A stretch of DNA of 64,000 nucleotides from J054 sp965223095 (GTDB lineage Bacteria > Pseudomonadota > Gammaproteobacteria > Steroidobacterales > GCA-2729495): contig OZ244979.1 of assembly GCA_965223095.1 (NCBI GenBank), forward strand, positions 1,550,001 through 1,614,000. The letters run 5' to 3'. Both the position numbers and the translations under genes were made by a program. Shown here piece after piece: positions 54,116 through 62,059 of this stretch; positions within the stretch are counted from its first letter, which is position 1, and each line of letters opens with the position of its first letter. The notes under the pieces are model-generated. The model had not been told where the DNA came from. It did not search any database and saw nothing but the letters and a program-made list of their open reading frames with translations.

Positions 54116-54379
54116 ATGGTTGCGGCTGAACAGGCGATTGCAAAAGACGGTTCCACCTATTTGGAAATGTTGCGCCAAGTATTGCACGACGAGTTCGAGA
54201 TTGATCCGTCTACCGTAGTACCTGAGGCTAATCTCTTCACGGATTTGGATATCGATAGCATCGACGCCATCGATCTAATCGTGAAACTTAAGGATATGAC
54301 TGGGCGCAAGATTCCCCCGGAAGAGTTCAAGTCAGTTCGGACCGTGGGCGATGTGATTCAGGTTTTGCTCAGTCAATGA
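54116..54379 (+). CDS. Second acyl carrier protein
   Basis: 87 residues from ATG 54116 with AAGGGG just upstream; a TTG at 54098 is in frame but less likely. Phosphopantetheine serine S48 in LDIDSIDAIDLI. The C-terminal helix GRKIPPEEFKSVRTVGDVI is characteristic of polyketide-like ACPs. The stop overlaps the next gene (ATGA). Two ACPs with different starter or extender tasks are usual in aryl-polyene clusters. Confidence 0.88.
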   Translation: MVAAEQAIAKDGSTYLEMLRQVLHDEFEIDPSTVVPEANLFTDLDIDSIDAIDLIVKLKDMTGRKIPPEEFKSVRTVGDVIQVLLSQ

Positions 54380-54981
54380 ATCCCGGCGGCCGGCGGTCGC
54401 TGTTGGGCATGCTAGCGATTTTATTGTTTCCCTTTTTGGTCTATTTGACCATCGACCGGGTAGGCCTTGCGCCCTTGGGTGTTTTGCTGGTGTTGGGAGT
54501 GCTGGTGCGGGCGTGGCCGTTTTTGCGCGAACGGCTGTGGTTGTTGAGTGTTGCGGCTTTGCTTGGCCTCGCCTATATATTTCTGCTCTTTTCTAGTGGC
54601 AGCTCGACGCTGCTTAAACTTTACCCGACGGCTGTCAGCATTTTTCTATTGGGCGCGTTTGGTGGCAGCATTTTTTATCCGCCTACGGTCGTGCAGCGTT
54701 TTGCCGTGGCGGCTGGTATGGAAGTCACGCCGCGGACCGTTGCCTACACGCGAGGTCTTACTCTGCTTTGGTGTGGTTTCTTCTTGACGAATATCGTCAT
54801 CACAAGCTTTATTGCTGTAAAGGCCAGTATCGAGGTGTGGACTCTCTACAATGGGTTAGTGTCCTATGTATTGATGGGTGTGATTTTTCTCGGGGAATTT
54901 CTCTATCGGCGTTTGGTATTCGAGCCAAAATTGCCAAATTCTGAATCGACCCGTCGCAATGCAGCGCATGGCGGCTCGTAA
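54376..54981 (+). CDS. COG4648/ApeG-like membrane protein
   Basis: 201 residues with about five membrane helices (approximately 10-27, 30-48, 55-75, 85-100, 125-150, plus 160-185). Consistent with the COG4648/ApeG membrane protein found in most aryl-polyene clusters. PTAVSIFLLGAFGGSIF and FYPPTVVQRFA match that family. Role unknown; possibly in assembly of the lipid export complex. Confidence 0.75.
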   Translation: MNPGGRRSLLGMLAILLFPFLVYLTIDRVGLAPLGVLLVLGVLVRAWPFLRERLWLLSVAALLGLAYIFLLFSSGSSTLLKLYPTAVSIFLLGAFGGSIFYPPTVVQRFAVAAGMEVTPRTVAYTRGLTLLWCGFFLTNIVITSFIAVKASIEVWTLYNGLVSYVLMGVIFLGEFLYRRLVFEPKLPNSESTRRNAAHGGS

Positions 54982-54999
54982 TTAGCGGCGGCCGTTATT

Positions 55000-55335
55000 A
55001 TGCGAATTGAGTTTCCCGAGGTAAGGGCAGGGTCCGAGCCAGATCGTCTAAGTCTTCGCGTGCCCGAGGAGCTGTATTGGTTCGAGGGCCATTTTCCGAA
55101 TGATCCCATTCTGCCGGCCGTGGTGCAGGTGCACTGGGCCATGCACTTTGCCCAGCAGCTCGGCATTGACACAAAGCAATTTCGGGGCCTGCCGAGACTA
55201 AAGTTCATGCAGATAGTCAGGCCCAATGATGAGCTCTTATTGGAGTTAGATCGGCGACCGAATCGTTTGGATTTTCGCTATCTACGCGATGGACTGGTGT
55301 GCTCCAGGGGTTCAATTGCCTTCGAATCGAATTAG
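55000..55335 (+). CDS. Hotdog 3-hydroxyacyl-ACP dehydratase (ApeI-like)
   Basis: 111-residue hotdog-fold protein. The FabA/FabZ-like catalytic segment reads WFEGHFPNDPILPAVVQ, with His in GHFP and the Pro-rich loop. It would remove water from the 3-hydroxyacyl intermediate during polyene elongation, giving a trans double bond in each cycle. The stop lies 2 bp before the glycosyltransferase GTG. Confidence 0.85.
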   Translation: MRIEFPEVRAGSEPDRLSLRVPEELYWFEGHFPNDPILPAVVQVHWAMHFAQQLGIDTKQFRGLPRLKFMQIVRPNDELLLELDRRPNRLDFRYLRDGLVCSRGSIAFESN

Positions 55336-55337
55336 CT

Positions 55338-56078
55338 GTGACTGCTGAACTCAGGTTTTGCATCGTCCTGCCGCACTTTAATCATCATCGTCAATTCGCC
55401 GGCATGTTTAATGATTTGCGGGGGACCGGTTTGCCGGCAATACTGGTTGATGATGGTAGTGGCTCAGAAAGCGTCAAATACCTAGAGGCGCTGGCGAATG
55501 ATGAACCTTGGTTAACGCTGCATTGTTGCGCGCGCAATCGGGGCAAGGGCGCCGCAGTTCGTACCGGTGCGGAACTGGCCGCTAGACAGGGTTATTCACA
55601 TTTCATACAGATTGATGCGGATGGGCAACATGACCTGGATCAGCTGCGGGCACTGGTGGATTTAGCCACCGAGCATCCCCACGCGATTGTTTCCGGGGTG
55701 CCGGTTTTTGATGAGAGTGTGCCTAAGAGCCGTTTGTATGGCCGCGAAATAACCAATTGGTGGGTCAAGGTCGAGACCTGGTCGAATGATATTCGGGATG
55801 CCATGTGCGGTTTTAGGGTATATCCCGTCGAGGAATTCCTGGCGTTGTGCCGATCGGTAAGATTGCGGCCGCGAATGCAGTTTGATACAGAAATTTTGGT
55901 TCATGCTCACTGGCGAGGCCAGCGAATTCTGCAGTTACCCGTGCAGGTTGCCTATCCGCGTTCTGGCCTGTCACATTTCCGGCTATTTAGAGATAATCTG
56001 CTCATCACTGCAATGCATCTGCGCTTGGTCTTTGGAATGATCATCCGAATCCCGCGGTTATTAGTAAAAGGCCGTTAG
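55338..56078 (+). CDS. GT2-family glycosyltransferase of the cluster
   Basis: About 246 residues from GTG 55338; an earlier GTG at 55299 overlaps the dehydratase. It has the GT2/dolichol-phosphomannose-synthase-like pattern: LPHFNHHRQFAG..., ILVDDGSGSES, ARNRGKGAAVRTGAELAARQG and the metal motif QIDADGQHDLDQL. It would glycosylate the lipid anchor or the aryl hydroxyl. In E. coli the corresponding activity is the N-terminal part of the fused ApeJ, so here the fusion is split with the acyltransferase at 47.3 kb. Confidence 0.85.
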   Translation: MTAELRFCIVLPHFNHHRQFAGMFNDLRGTGLPAILVDDGSGSESVKYLEALANDEPWLTLHCCARNRGKGAAVRTGAELAARQGYSHFIQIDADGQHDLDQLRALVDLATEHPHAIVSGVPVFDESVPKSRLYGREITNWWVKVETWSNDIRDAMCGFRVYPVEEFLALCRSVRLRPRMQFDTEILVHAHWRGQRILQLPVQVAYPRSGLSHFRLFRDNLLITAMHLRLVFGMIIRIPRLLVKGR

Positions 56079-56081
56079 TCT

Positions 56082-56555
56082 ATGCGAGAGAATAGTCTGC
56101 GTCGCCGGTCGGTCTCAACTAGAAGCGCTGAAGAAAGCCTTTCGGCAACTGTTCTTGTGCGAGTTCCGTTTCACGATGCCGACCCTGCCGGCGTTGTGTG
56201 GCACGGCAATTATTTTCGCTATTTCGATACAGCTCGCTGCGCCTTGCTTGAGCTGTTTGATTACGGCTATCAAAAGATGGAGGAGTCGGGCTATGTTTGG
56301 CCCGTCATTGATACCCGGGTGCGGTTCATACAGCCCGCTCATTTTGACCAGCTCATTAAGGTGACGGCGACTTTGTCCGAATGGGAACATCGACTAAAAA
56401 TTGATTATTTGGTCCAGTCCGAAGCAAGCGAACGCTTGGCAGAGGCCTACACCATGCAGGCGGCTGTTGATGTCAATACCGGGGAGCTTTGCCTATGCTC
56501 ACCGCCAGCCCTGCTTGATCGTTTGGCCAAACTACATAAACTGAATGAGTCGTAA
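56082..56555 (+). CDS. 4-hydroxybenzoyl-CoA-type thioesterase
   Basis: 157-residue hotdog thioesterase. The signature VPFHDADPAGVVWHGNYFRYFD has the catalytic Asp. It resembles YbgC/4HBT and ApeK proteins. It may release misloaded acyl groups from ACP or recycle products. 4 bp after the glycosyltransferase and overlapping the next gene by 11 bp, so it is part of one translated block. Confidence 0.82.
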   Translation: MRENSLRRRSVSTRSAEESLSATVLVRVPFHDADPAGVVWHGNYFRYFDTARCALLELFDYGYQKMEESGYVWPVIDTRVRFIQPAHFDQLIKVTATLSEWEHRLKIDYLVQSEASERLAEAYTMQAAVDVNTGELCLCSPPALLDRLAKLHKLNES

Positions 56556-57021
56556 TGACGCAATGGGCGCCAAAGTGGCCGAGCATCTAGATCTAAGCTT
56601 GCCGGTCGCCGAGCTGCTGCCGCACGACGGCCCCATGGTGCTGCTCGATCGGCTAGTCTCGGCCAGCGATAATGATTTGCTGGCTGAGGTGGCTATTCGC
56701 CCGGGTATTCCTTTTGCCGGCGACAATGGCAATGTGCCGGCGTGGCTGGGCATTGAGTATATGGCGCAAGCTATTGGGGCATTAACGGGTTTGAAAAAAA
56801 ATGCCCAATCCGCCCCCATCAATACCGGTTATTTGGTGAGTTGCCGTGACTACCGTTGTACGGTTCCCGAATTTGCTTGTGGCTCACTGTTGCTTGTGCA
56901 GGTTACCGAAAAACTGGTTCTTGATGACCGGATTGGCGCATTTGATTGCGAGATTAGAGCGCAGACTAAAATTGCCAGCGCGCGACTTTCAGTCTATGAG
57001 CAATTGCCGGAAAAGGATTGA
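56545..57021 (+). CDS. ApeP-like hotdog dehydratase
   Basis: 158 residues with LLPHDGPMVLLDRL at about 25-38, the ApeP/FabZ-like motif with His, and a second hotdog half ending ARLSVYEQLPEKD. Aryl-polyene systems use two dehydratases (ApeI and ApeP) that act as a heterodimer with the ketosynthases, which fits the gene at 55000. Start ATG 56545 overlaps the thioesterase stop. Confidence 0.82.
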   Translation: MSRNDAMGAKVAEHLDLSLPVAELLPHDGPMVLLDRLVSASDNDLLAEVAIRPGIPFAGDNGNVPAWLGIEYMAQAIGALTGLKKNAQSAPINTGYLVSCRDYRCTVPEFACGSLLLVQVTEKLVLDDRIGAFDCEIRAQTKIASARLSVYEQLPEKD

Positions 57022-57024
57022 AGG

Positions 57025-57762
57025 ATGGGCGACTTGAAAAACGCGGTGCTAGTTACAGGTGCCAGCCGTGGAATAGGTCGCGCCATCGCGGTGACGCTCG
57101 CTAAACGAGGCTACGATGTTGTTGCGCATTGTCGACAAGATATTGAAGGTCTGGATGAAACCCTGGCTCAGCTGCGCCAGCATGGCCTGTCTGATCCGCG
57201 TCACCTTTGTTTCGACGTTGCAAATCGCGAACAAGTAGCCGATGTATTAGCTCAGGATGTCGAGCAGCATGGCGCCTACTATGGTGTGGTTTGTAATGCC
57301 GGCATTCATCGTGACAACGCATTTCCGTTGCTAAGCGGTGAGGACTGGGATGCGGTGATTCGTACGGACCTGGATGGCTTTTACAATGTTCTGCAGCCAA
57401 TTGTGATGCCGATGATTCGCCGTAAGAAGCCCGGGCGAGTCGTCGCAATTTCTTCGGTGTCCGGGCTGTTGGGTAATCGTGGCCAAGTGAACTACAGTGC
57501 TGCTAAGGCTGGCCTCATTGGCGCGACGAAGGCGCTTGCCTTGGAGTTGGCAAAGCGGAAAATCACGGTAAATTGCGTCGCGCCGGGCCTAATCGAGACC
57601 GGAATGACGGATGATTTGCCAGAGGATCTGATTATCAAGCAAATACCCATGCGGCGGATTGGTAAGCCGTCGGAGGTTGCCGAAACGGTAGGCTTCTTAA
57701 TGTCCGAGCATGCGGCGTATATTACGCGGCAGGTTATTGCCGTAGATGGTGGTTTGAGCTAA
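57025..57762 (+). CDS. 3-ketoacyl-ACP reductase (FabG-like)
   Basis: 245-residue classical SDR: TGASRGIGRAI (NADPH loop, about residues 9-19), NAG in the middle, SSVSGLLGNRGQVNYSAAKAG with catalytic Ser, Tyr and Lys, and a PGLIET-type substrate loop. It reduces the 3-ketoacyl-ACP after each condensation (ApeQ role). The start is 3 bp after the dehydratase stop and its stop overlaps the next ketosynthase start by 1 bp. Confidence 0.92.
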   Translation: MGDLKNAVLVTGASRGIGRAIAVTLAKRGYDVVAHCRQDIEGLDETLAQLRQHGLSDPRHLCFDVANREQVADVLAQDVEQHGAYYGVVCNAGIHRDNAFPLLSGEDWDAVIRTDLDGFYNVLQPIVMPMIRRKKPGRVVAISSVSGLLGNRGQVNYSAAKAGLIGATKALALELAKRKITVNCVAPGLIETGMTDDLPEDLIIKQIPMRRIGKPSEVAETVGFLMSEHAAYITRQVIAVDGGLS

Positions 57763-58988
57763 TGCGCAGAGTTGTAGTAACGGGGATCGGCGCCCATTCG
57801 GCCCTGGGGTCGGATTGGCTCAGTGTTGAGGCCGCTTTGCATGCGCGCGAAAACGCCGTAGAGATCATGGAGGAGTGGAAAACCTGTGACGGTTTAAATA
57901 CTTGTCTTGGCGTGCCGGTCGACGATTTTTCCATCCCGGATCATTGGTCACGCCGGCAATCGCGCAGTATGGGGCGAGTCGCGGCCCTGGCGGTGTCGGC
58001 TTCTGAGCTTGCTTTAAAAGACGCCGGCTTACTGGGCGATCCGGTCCTAAAATCTGGATCCGTTGGAGTTTCTTACGGTTCATCAACGGGCAGCCCGGAT
58101 GCGGTGATGGAATTTGGGCGTCTGCTCATACACAACCGGACCGAAGGTCTAAACGCCACAAGTTATGTTCGTATGATGAGCCACACGGCGGCCGTGAACA
58201 TTGGTGTATTTTTCGGTCTGACTGGGCGGGTAATCACCACCAGCAGTGCGTGTACCGCCGGAAGTCAGGGTATTGGATATGCCTATGAGGCGATACGCAG
58301 CGGTGCACAGGACGTCATGCTTGCCGGTGGTGCGGAAGAGCTTAGCATTACCGAGGCAGCGGTATTCGATACGCTGTACGCCACAAGTACACGCAACGAT
58401 GAGCCCAAGCTTTCACCCAGCCCATTCGATATAGATCGCGATGGGCTAGTGTTAGGCGAAGGAGCCGGTACGTTCGTGCTGGAAGAGTTCGAGCACGCAA
58501 AGGCCCGCGGCGCGCGAATGATCTGCGAGCTGGTCGGCTACGCAACCAATTCCGATGGTAGCCATGTTACAAAACCAAATCAGGAAACCATCGGTCGATG
58601 CCTTGAACTATCCCTAAAAAATGCCGAGTTACCGGCCGATGCCATTGGCTATGTTAATGCGCACGGCACCGCGACCAGTAGCGGCGATGTTGCGGAATCT
58701 CAGGCCACTAGCAAGATCTTAGGATCTTCAATGCCAATCAGTTCATTAAAGAGTTACATCGGACACTCCATGGGTGCCTGCGGGGCATTGGAGGCGTGGA
58801 TGACTGTGGAAATGCTTAACAGCGATTGGTATGCGCCAACCTTAAATCTCAATAAGATTGATCCTGAATGTGGTGAGCTTGACTATGTTACAGACGATGG
58901 TCGTGTGCTAAACAACGAGTATGCGATGAGCAATAATTTTGCCTTTGGTGGCATCAATACGTCGCTAATTTTTCGCCGATTAAACTAA
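57762..58988 (+). CDS. FabF-like beta-ketoacyl-ACP synthase (ApeR-like)
   Basis: 408 residues with full thiolase fold: catalytic Cys C164 in SSACTAGSQG, His H301 in NAHGTAT, His H335 in IGHSMGACG, and the closing NNFAFGGINTSL loop. It condenses malonyl-ACP with the starter or elongating chain. Together with the KS-CLF pair it gives the cluster two condensing systems, the usual arrangement. It is the last gene of the cluster. Confidence 0.92.
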   Translation: MRRVVVTGIGAHSALGSDWLSVEAALHARENAVEIMEEWKTCDGLNTCLGVPVDDFSIPDHWSRRQSRSMGRVAALAVSASELALKDAGLLGDPVLKSGSVGVSYGSSTGSPDAVMEFGRLLIHNRTEGLNATSYVRMMSHTAAVNIGVFFGLTGRVITTSSACTAGSQGIGYAYEAIRSGAQDVMLAGGAEELSITEAAVFDTLYATSTRNDEPKLSPSPFDIDRDGLVLGEGAGTFVLEEFEHAKARGARMICELVGYATNSDGSHVTKPNQETIGRCLELSLKNAELPADAIGYVNAHGTATSSGDVAESQATSKILGSSMPISSLKSYIGHSMGACGALEAWMTVEMLNSDWYAPTLNLNKIDPECGELDYVTDDGRVLNNEYAMSNNFAFGGINTSLIFRRLN

Positions 58989-59321
58989 TTTTTTCATCGT
59001 TTTCGTTCCGCGCTTGCCGGCTATCCAAGTTAGTTCTTGCGCCAACATACTGATAGTTATTATGCGAGAACACAGCGAAGCATCCGCGTTTTGCGTAATC
59101 TCTACGGGGGTGTCCCCTCGACCGCCGTGGCAGCGAGAAGCCGCGAAATGTGATCTTGCGCACACTCACCCTCGGTCAAACGCATTGACTATGTGAAATC
59201 GCTCTCGTTTATGGGACGCGATGCTTCAACTTCCCGACGGACCCAGCCACAGTAGTGCTCGGGTAATTAGATATTGGCCCAGCGACCGTAGTTTCCGGCT
59301 GCGGCTATTGGGGTCTTAGGG
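58989..59321. other. 333-bp intergenic region before TonB receptor
   Basis: No gene with a recognisable product. A GC-rich stem CGGGGGTGTCCCCTCG lies near 59106-59121, a possible hairpin. I looked for a B12 or c-di-GMP riboswitch (TonB receptors often have one) and did not see the consensus. Confidence 0.5.
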
Positions 59322-61460
59322 ATGAGAACGATGTCATTATTTCGCGCCTGCGCGCTGAGTACCGTCGCCATCTTAGGTGTTTTTTTCGGCCAGTCAGCTT
59401 GGGCTGGCAGCAGCGACTTGCTGGCATCTAAGTCTGGTGCTGCCGCGCTGACTGATCTAAGTCTTGAAGAGCTTCTAAATCTTGAGGTCACGTCGGCCGC
59501 CAAGAAAAGTCAGCGTCTTTCCGACACAGCCGCGGCTGTATACGTCATTACCAATGAAGACATTATTCAATCTGGTGTCCGCAGTATACCCGAGGCGCTT
59601 CGTCTAGCGCCGGGTCTGCAAGTGACACAAGTTGACGCCAGTCGATGGGCGATTAGCGCCCGCGGGTTTAACGGGCGCTTCGCAAACAAGCTTTTAGTTC
59701 TAATGGACGGTCGAACGGTTTATACCCCCTCATTCTCAGGGGTTTTTTGGGATGTGCAAGACACGCTATTGGAAGATATTGAGCGTATCGAAGTCATTCG
59801 CGGACCCGGGGGAACCTTGTGGGGCACCAATGCCGTGAATGGGGTTATCAATATTATTACGAAGTCATCCGCAGATACGCAAAGTGGTCTGCTTACCGCG
59901 AGCTACGGCGATGATTCGTCGGTTTCCGCCGGCGCTCGCTATGGTGTTTCAAATGACGACGGTTTGACTTATCGAATATACGGAAAATATTTTGATGAGG
60001 ATGGTGAACAAGACCTTGCAGGTCAGGATACGGCAGATGATTGGAAGATGTTGCGTGGCGGCTTCAGGTTAGATTGGGCGAACACCAGTCGATCTAAGTT
60101 GAGTTTTCTTTCGGAGGCGTATACGGCAGATGTGGGTGAGCGCCTAAATCTAGCGACACTCTCTCCGCCCTATTTGCGCCAAGCAGATTTCGAGCAAGAC
60201 CTATCCGGATTTTTTGCCTTGGGTCGTTGGGATGGTGATTGGGGCGAGGGCCATACTACCCAACTGCAAATGTTCTATGACCATACTGATCGCGATACAC
60301 GCCAGTATGGCGAAGAGCGCATTACGCTCGATGTCGAATTTCAGAGTCGTCTAGAGTTTTGGGAGCGCCACGACATTATCGTCGGGGTAGGGTACCGCTC
60401 AAATCGCCTGGAACTAATGAGCTCGGACCTTATTGACCTAACGCTCAACAACGCCGGCGATGACCCCTTCAGTGACCGCGACGTTAAGCGCTACGGCGTA
60501 GCGAATCTCTTTGTGAATGACGAGATTTCGCTGATTGAAGATCGGCTTGCTTTGGCTCTCGGCGTCAAACTCGAAAAGAACGATATGTCGAGAAAAAACA
60601 TAGACGTCATGCCAAGCATTCGTCTGCGCTGGAATGCGACCGAAGACACGGTGGTTTGGGGTGCCGTAACCCGGGCAGTAAGAATTCCCTCGCATGCTGA
60701 TTTGTCCGCTGAGTACATCCGCGATATTAATCCAGTAATTCCGGCGGGCGTTCCGCCGAATCCAACGCCCATCCCCTTGCGTTCGTCGGTACGTGGCAAC
60801 GAGAATTTAAAGTCTGAAAAATTGGTTGCCTATGAGCTGGGCTATAGAGCATTTTTCGGGCAGTCGGTAAATCTTGATCTTGCCGCTTACTATAATGAAT
60901 ACGACGATCTTCGAGGCGGCGAGCCTATCGGTTTACTGTGTGAACCGTCTGGCGAAAATGTCGCTGTCAATCCGGCTTGTATTTTCGGATCAACATATGT
61001 TTCAGCACCCGTTGGATTTAACAACGATTTAGAGGGCAATACAAAGGGTTTAGAGGCGGTTCTAAATTGGTATCCAACGCAAGATATTAGATTATCCGGG
61101 TCCTATTCGCTGTTGAAAATGGACGTGTCTGATTCAGGCATTGGTGTTGTAAGCGGCGCGGGGATCGAGGCCAGTAATCCGGAGCATCAACTTTACTTTC
61201 GAGCCGGCTTTGTCCTGCCTGCCAAGCTCAATCTAAACCTTGGGCTGCGTTTCGTCGATGATATTGACTACTACCAAATCGATAGCTATTGGGAAGCCGA
61301 TGCGAATTTGCTGTGGCAGCCAACTGAGCAGCTACAGCTTTCCCTAAGAGGCGCGAACTTGCTCGATGATGCGCATCGCGAGGCAAATTCAGAGCTAAAC
61401 GACATCGTACCGACGGCTATAGAGCGCAGCGTACATGCAACGCTACGTTGGTCATTTTAG
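59322..61460 (+). CDS. TonB-dependent outer-membrane receptor
   Basis: 712 residues: signal peptide (residues 1-28 ending AWAG), a TonB-box/plug with DLSLEELLNLEVTSAAKKSQ, the plug sequence QSGVRSIPEALRLAPGLQV, ARGFNGRFANKLLVLMDGRT and VIRGPGGTLWGTNAVNGVI, then a 22-strand barrel ending VHATLRWSF. It is of the iron/vitamin/oligosaccharide receptor type; the ligand is unknown. It is followed 38 bp later by YfiR and then the sensor kinase, a recurring trio suggesting a sensed ligand that controls a periplasmic signalling path. Confidence 0.93.
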   Translation: MRTMSLFRACALSTVAILGVFFGQSAWAGSSDLLASKSGAAALTDLSLEELLNLEVTSAAKKSQRLSDTAAAVYVITNEDIIQSGVRSIPEALRLAPGLQVTQVDASRWAISARGFNGRFANKLLVLMDGRTVYTPSFSGVFWDVQDTLLEDIERIEVIRGPGGTLWGTNAVNGVINIITKSSADTQSGLLTASYGDDSSVSAGARYGVSNDDGLTYRIYGKYFDEDGEQDLAGQDTADDWKMLRGGFRLDWANTSRSKLSFLSEAYTADVGERLNLATLSPPYLRQADFEQDLSGFFALGRWDGDWGEGHTTQLQMFYDHTDRDTRQYGEERITLDVEFQSRLEFWERHDIIVGVGYRSNRLELMSSDLIDLTLNNAGDDPFSDRDVKRYGVANLFVNDEISLIEDRLALALGVKLEKNDMSRKNIDVMPSIRLRWNATEDTVVWGAVTRAVRIPSHADLSAEYIRDINPVIPAGVPPNPTPIPLRSSVRGNENLKSEKLVAYELGYRAFFGQSVNLDLAAYYNEYDDLRGGEPIGLLCEPSGENVAVNPACIFGSTYVSAPVGFNNDLEGNTKGLEAVLNWYPTQDIRLSGSYSLLKMDVSDSGIGVVSGAGIEASNPEHQLYFRAGFVLPAKLNLNLGLRFVDDIDYYQIDSYWEADANLLWQPTEQLQLSLRGANLLDDAHREANSELNDIVPTAIERSVHATLRWSF

Positions 61461-61498
61461 TGGCGTTCAATAGTAGCCAGTAGACGAACGCTTTAACG

Positions 61499-62059
61499 AT
61501 GCAAATCAATCGCCCGCAATTTTTTAGCTGTTTAGTTGCAATGGCATTGCTGCTTGGGGCCGTTTGGCCTTGTCACGCAATTACCGAAGCAGACCTAAAA
61601 GCGGCTTTGTTTTTTAAGATTGCAAAATTCACTCGTTGGCCCGCAAGTGCTTTCAAGCTGCCCACATCGGATTTGAATCTTTGCGTGCTAGGCGAGGATG
61701 AATTGAGTGACAGCATGAAAACGCTCGAAGATCAGTTGGTTCACGGGCGCAGACTAAGGGTGCGCTCGATTGGGGAACCTGTCGACGTGCTCGACGATTG
61801 TCAGGCTGTCTACGTTGCGACTAATAGCCAAGAACAGCTGGAGGCTGTAATCGGCACGGTGTCTAAGCATCCTGTTCTAACCGTTGGTGACAAAGAAAAT
61901 TTCCGTGCCTTGGGAGGCATTCTTGCTTTCGTATTGGACGAAAATCGCATGCGGTTCCGTATCAATCTTAGCTCTGCCGAGAGATCGGGCCTGGAGTTCA
62001 ATGCGCAGCTCCTACAGTTAGCAATACTGGACACCGATGATACGGGAGAGTCTTCGTGA
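61499..62059 (+). CDS. YfiR-family periplasmic protein
   Basis: 186 residues: signal peptide (ending WPCHA), then a DUF4154/YfiR-like domain with ITEADLKAALFFKIAKFTRWP, LNLCVLGEDELSD, CQAVYVATNSQEQ and GGILAFVLDENRMRFRINL. In Pseudomonas YfiR holds a GGDEF partner (YfiN) inactive. Here it lies next to a hybrid kinase, not a GGDEF gene, and the start of that kinase overlaps its stop by 4 bp, so it may instead sense periplasmic state for the kinase. Confidence 0.88.
   Translation: MQINRPQFFSCLVAMALLLGAVWPCHAITEADLKAALFFKIAKFTRWPASAFKLPTSDLNLCVLGEDELSDSMKTLEDQLVHGRRLRVRSIGEPVDVLDDCQAVYVATNSQEQLEAVIGTVSKHPVLTVGDKENFRALGGILAFVLDENRMRFRINLSSAERSGLEFNAQLLQLAILDTDDTGESS

Noticed and set aside
58989..59321. 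Cobalamin or c-di-GMP riboswitch in front of the TonB receptor
   Set aside because: I could not find the conserved core of either class; only a GC-rich hairpin is visible.
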